From Roseiarcus sp050015575 (GTDB lineage: Bacteria; Pseudomonadota; Alphaproteobacteria; Rhizobiales; Beijerinckiaceae): a stretch of DNA of 15,825 nucleotides. The position numbers were made by a program, and so were the translations under genes. Below are positions 14,305 through 15,825 of this stretch, piece by piece. The notes under the pieces were generated by a model, which was given only the letters and a program-made list of their open reading frames with translations, was not told the DNA's origin and ran no database searches. Each line of letters opens with the position of its first letter. Within the stretch, counting starts at the first letter, position 1. The stretch lies in the NCBI GenBank assembly GCA_050015575.1, contig JBEKBD010000072.1, positions 1-15,825 on the forward strand, read 5' to 3'.

Positions 14305-14640
14305 ATGCGCATTCGCAAACTCGTAGCGGTCCTCGCGGCGGCCAGTCTGGCGTTCTGGGCGCCGTCGATCATCCCGGCCAAGGCGACCGTTTGTGGCGTC
14401 GTGGAATATCACGCGATCGACACGGCGTACGCCGGCGCCTTTCCTTGCCCGGTGCCGCATGCGCCCTCGCCGTGGCCGGCCGTCGCGGTGTTGGTCGGCA
14501 CGGTCAGCGTGATGCTGAACGCGGCGATCGTGTGGAAAACGCAGTGCCGCGAACTGACCAGCGCGGAGGCGATGACGTCGGCGTTCCTGCCGTTCTTCGG
14601 CATCGCGCTCAATGCGCAGGCGAGCAAGTGCCATCTTTGA
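14305..14640 (+). CDS. Small exported four-cysteine protein, copy 2 of 3
   Basis: 111 residues, with the same plan as its neighbours: signal peptide 1-27, Cys30, Cys48, transmembrane helix about 57-77, Cys81 (KTQCRELTSAEAMTS), a hydrophobic segment AFLPFFGIALN and Cys109. Its first 81 nt differ from copy 1 at only one base, but its 3' third is the most diverged of the three and ends KCHL rather than KCHH. The ATG at 14305 follows CAGGGGG. The frame is open upstream to 14140, but the shared N-terminus fixes this start. Confidence 0.82.
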   Translation: MRIRKLVAVLAAASLAFWAPSIIPAKATVCGVVEYHAIDTAYAGAFPCPVPHAPSPWPAVAVLVGTVSVMLNAAIVWKTQCRELTSAEAMTSAFLPFFGIALNAQASKCHL

Positions 14641-14813
14641 CGGGCTGAGCCGCGGAGGTTTTGGCGCTCGCGTCGGCGGGGCCGCGGGGCATTGTCGACA
14701 ACGATCGCGTTCTCGTCCGAGATGGCGGAGCGTCATCCTCGAAAGGGATTCGCCGAGAGGGACGCCGCCAAGGGGGACCATCGGCGACGCCCCGCTAATC
14801 GCAGGGGGAATTC

Positions 14814-15146
14814 ATGCGCATTCGCAAGCTCGTCGCGGTCCTCGCGGCCGCCAGTTTGGCGTTCTGGGCGCCGTCGATCATCCCTGCCAAGGCGATCCCC
14901 GGATGCGTCTCGGAATATCAAACGTTCGACACGGCTTACGCCTTTGTTCCTTGCCCGACGCCGCATGCGCCTACGCCATGGCCGGCCGTCGCGGTGTTGG
15001 TCGGCACGGTCAGCGTGATGCTGAACGCGGCGATCGTATGGAACACGCAATGCCGCGAATTGACCAGCGCAGAGGCGATGACGTCGATCTTCCTGCCGTT
15101 CATCGGCATCGGGTTCAACGTGCAGACGAGCAAGTGCCATCATTGA
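14814..15146 (+). CDS. Small exported four-cysteine protein, copy 3 of 3
   Basis: 110 residues with signal peptide 1-27, Cys31, Cys47, transmembrane helix about 56-76, Cys80 and Cys108, ending KCHH. The last 135 nt match copy 1 with a single difference, while the signal-peptide region is the most diverged (mostly silent changes). A CAGGGGG ribosome site precedes the ATG. It ends 39 nt before the transposase remnant. Confidence 0.82.
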   Translation: MRIRKLVAVLAAASLAFWAPSIIPAKAIPGCVSEYQTFDTAYAFVPCPTPHAPTPWPAVAVLVGTVSVMLNAAIVWNTQCRELTSAEAMTSIFLPFIGIGFNVQTSKCHH

Positions 15147-15185
15147 CGACGGCCGGCGTTGTGGGCGCGCGTCGGCGCCCCCGCT

Positions 15186-15825
15186 CTAGCTGTGGAGCCT
15201 CAACAGGTTGTCCTCGGAGAGTGCGAGGCGGCTGACGGGTGGCTTGGCGCCGAGGCTCATGTGCGGCCTTTGCCAGTTATAGCGGAAGAGGAAGTCGCCG
15301 AGTTCGCGTCGGCGGTGGTCGGAAGTCTCGTAAGCCTTGGCATAGGCCCACTCGCGCAGCGAGGTTTGGACGAAGCGCTCGGCCTTGCCGTTGGTCTTTG
15401 GCGTGTAGGGCCGCGTGCGCTTGTGGCTGACGCCGAGCCGATGGAGCGCCTTGGCGTACGTTCGACCGCGACGCCGTAGCGCCTGAAGAACCGCAGGGCG
15501 TTGAACAGGAACGCGAGGCAGGAGCCGCGTTTTTCGTCGGGCATGATCTCCGAATAGGCCAGCCGGGAATGGTCGTCGACGGCCAGGTGGAGGTACTCCC
15601 ATCCGATTCCCCGGTTCTTGCTCTGACCGGTGCGGTCGCCCGTGATCCGGTGACGCGCGCGCTCGTAGCGCCGCACCGGTTCGGCCGGCTCCAACGCCGC
15701 GATGCGGTTCAGGCCGAGCCGACATAGCACGCGGCTGACGGTGGCAGGCGACACGCCGAGATCCCGTGCGATCTGTTGGCCGGTGAAGCGTTGGCGTCGG
15801 AGCGCTTCGATCCGCTCCACCGTCG
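15186..15825 (-). pseudogene. Decayed IS481-family transposase, 5' end beyond window
   Basis: The minus strand reads a helix-turn-helix (RIEALRRQRFTGQQIARDL, VSPATVSRVLCRLGLNRIAAL) and then parts of the DDE integrase core: HRITGDRTGQSKNRGIGWEY, LAVDDHSRLAYSE, DEKRGSCLAFLFNALRFFRR. After a frame change near 15462 it continues YAKALHRLGVSHKRTRPYTPKTNGKAERFVQTSLREWAYAKAYE and ends LALSEDNLLRLHS, TAG at 15186-15188. Two pieces are missing against intact relatives: an in-frame loss after RRYERA (near 15655) of the HIDIKKLG region with the first catalytic Asp, and a frame-breaking loss after GVAVER of VMTDNGSCYKS with the second Asp. The protein cannot be an active transposase. About 75 N-terminal residues should lie right of the window. 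Confidence 0.9.
15186..15825 (-). mobile_element. IS481-family insertion-sequence remnant (one end outside window)
   Basis: The element is recognised only by its transposase remnant. I could not identify a terminal inverted repeat or target duplication in 15147-15185, so the left limit given is the stop codon, not the true end. It directly abuts the three-gene tandem array. Confidence 0.7.

Larger units (their letters stand above)
13639..15146 (+). repeat. Three-copy tandem duplication (gene plus upstream segment)
   Basis: Start codons at 13758, 14305 and 14814 give unit lengths of 547 and 509 bp. Homology includes the spacers: a TTGACA-like box, GATCGCG, the segment ATGGCGGAGCG-CATCCTCGA (copies 2 and 3), GATTCGCCG, GGGCGC-GCCGAGGGG and the G-rich ribosome site. 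Hence the duplicated unit is gene plus its own control region. No direct target repeats or transposase lie between copies. Confidence 0.85.

Overview
The window is GC-rich chromosomal DNA from an alphaproteobacterium, most likely of the order Hyphomicrobiales (Rhizobiales). The evidence is the gene set and its order: groES-groEL under an alphaproteobacterial heat-shock promoter plus CIRCE; cpdR next to and divergent from an N-formylglutamate amidohydrolase gene; a candidate suhB/MmgR-type (alpha-r8) small RNA beside an inositol-monophosphatase-family gene; and an IS481 transposase of a type common in rhizobia and methylotrophs. Genus cannot be fixed from this sequence alone; a methylotroph or related Beijerinckiaceae/Methylocystaceae host is a guess.

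Layout. Positions 1-1684 (minus strand) hold the chaperonin operon: groL cut by the left edge, a groES-groEL spacer able to fold into a long stem-loop, groS, a CIRCE operator and a sigma-32-like promoter. Positions 1960-3289 (plus) hold an exported histidine-phosphatase-like protein and a two-helix membrane protein with a bacterial PH domain. Positions 3290-3761 carry no gene but are packed with perfect hairpins, including a 23-bp inverted repeat. Positions 3762-5612 encode a 616-residue protein of unknown function with an 80-residue alanine-rich segment written as GCC-based triplet repeats. The gap that follows is AT-richer than its neighbours and contains a TTGAC-like motif repeated every 10 bp. 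Positions 5918-8527 carry cpdR (minus), N-formylglutamate amidohydrolase (plus), the small RNA (minus) and a histidinol-phosphatase/inositol-monophosphatase (plus). Positions 8532-10961 (minus) encode a divergent sodium:solute-symporter-like membrane protein and lipB. Positions 11182-13565 (plus) encode an alpha/beta hydrolase and an RhlE-like RNA helicase with a clear promoter and a structured leader. Positions 13639-15146 hold three tandem copies of a small exported four-cysteine protein of unknown function, each with its own upstream segment. The window ends inside a decayed IS481 transposase.

How it fits together. Most of the window is core housekeeping: protein folding, cell-cycle proteolysis control, lipoate attachment, amino-acid metabolism and RNA remodelling. 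The unusual material is in four places: the alanine-rich protein and its repeat, the 10-bp phased repeat, the palindrome cluster, and the triplicated cysteine-protein array, whose copies are mosaics of one another and sit directly beside an insertion-sequence remnant. I see no CRISPR array, tRNA, rRNA or recognisable defence operon. The best candidate for something undescribed is the triplicated family, followed by the alanine-rich protein.
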